Part shown: positions 63,944 through 64,000 of the stretch, piece by piece | Layout of the letters: every line of letters starts with the position of its first letter | Numbering within the stretch: the stretch's first letter is position 1 | The notes under the pieces: model-generated | What the model was told of the DNA's origin: nothing | Seen by the model: only the letters and a program-made list of their open reading frames with translations | Database searches by the model: none | Translations under genes and position numbers: made by a program | Assembly: GCA_018401495.1 (NCBI GenBank) | Contig: JAGYJX010000020.1 | Location: 121,866-185,865, forward strand | From: Rhodospirillaceae bacterium | Lineage (GTDB): Bacteria > Pseudomonadota > Alphaproteobacteria > Thalassobaculales > Thalassobaculaceae | Reading direction: 5' to 3' | Length of the DNA stretch: 64,000 nucleotides

Positions 63944-64000
63944 GGGTATCCTCCCTCGATCGGGGCGGCGGCCGTCGGGCACGGGCGCGCGGCGGCGGGC

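Overview
The window is very GC-rich DNA from what looks like a free-living alphaproteobacterium, most likely in or near the Rhodospirillales. The evidence is a glpK/glpR/glpD locus, a PAS_5-type protein, an NDUFAF5-type methyltransferase next to comF, glutaredoxin and nitrilase genes, TTAA-N7-TTAA sites of the CtrA type, and methyl-accepting chemotaxis proteins. No rRNA, tRNA, CRISPR array, insertion sequence or prophage gene was recognised. About 18 of the roughly 55 genes are interrupted by one or two frame changes, yet conserved motifs continue on both sides of each break. I read these mostly as base-calling errors rather than real pseudogenes. They cluster at about 0-15 kb, 33.7-43.4 kb and 47-58.5 kb, while 16-33 kb is clean. 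For such genes I give the full span of the reconstructed gene.

Layout. 0-5.3 kb (minus): a metal cluster of imelysin, DUF2325 protein, multicopper oxidase and di-haem CxxCH protein, behind a region with overlapping dyads that looks like an iron-type operator. 5.5-9.2 kb: a secreted protein behind a perfect CtrA-type site, an MFS transporter, an oxaloacetate decarboxylase-like enzyme and a PAS protein. 9.4-13.8 kb: an RND efflux adaptor and permease without an outer-membrane channel gene. 13.8-16.1 kb: a dimethylformamidase large-subunit-like protein. 16-22.7 kb: TetR regulator, acetyltransferase, RecQ, a NodU/CmcH carbamoyltransferase and an old yellow enzyme. 22.8-26.8 kb: lipoprotein, response regulator, sensor kinase, then an ECF sigma factor with a small Cys-tailed anti-sigma-like protein. 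26.9-31.8 kb: an atypical SDR and the glycerol-3-phosphate genes. 31.8-39.7 kb: chemoreceptor, MFS transporter, glutaminase with a DUF1835 protein, an isolated Anbu proteasome-like peptidase, a repeat region and an Lrp regulator.

39.7-46.7 kb: a sulfur locus (possible Cys-containing leader peptide, exported sulfurtransferase, YeeE/TsuA transporter preceded by a terminator-like hairpin), an orphan form-II CoxL-like molybdenum hydroxylase subunit, small proteins and an AroE-like dehydrogenase. 46.9-54.4 kb (minus): an XRE regulator followed by six tightly coupled hydrogenase-4-type genes (hyfB, C, E, F, G, I order). The large subunit lacks the Ni-Fe cysteine pairs, so this looks like an energy-converting hydrogenase-related (Ehr) complex rather than a hydrogenase. 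It is the most interesting system here. 54.8-64 kb: nitrilase, glutaredoxin, ComF, NDUFAF5-like methyltransferase, a CtrA-site-linked chemoreceptor, a PhyH dioxygenase translationally coupled to a WbsX/GH99-like protein, a glutathione transferase and a Tat-exported SMP-30 family protein. A dispersed palindromic repeat family occurs at 38.9, 39.1 and 46.9 kb.
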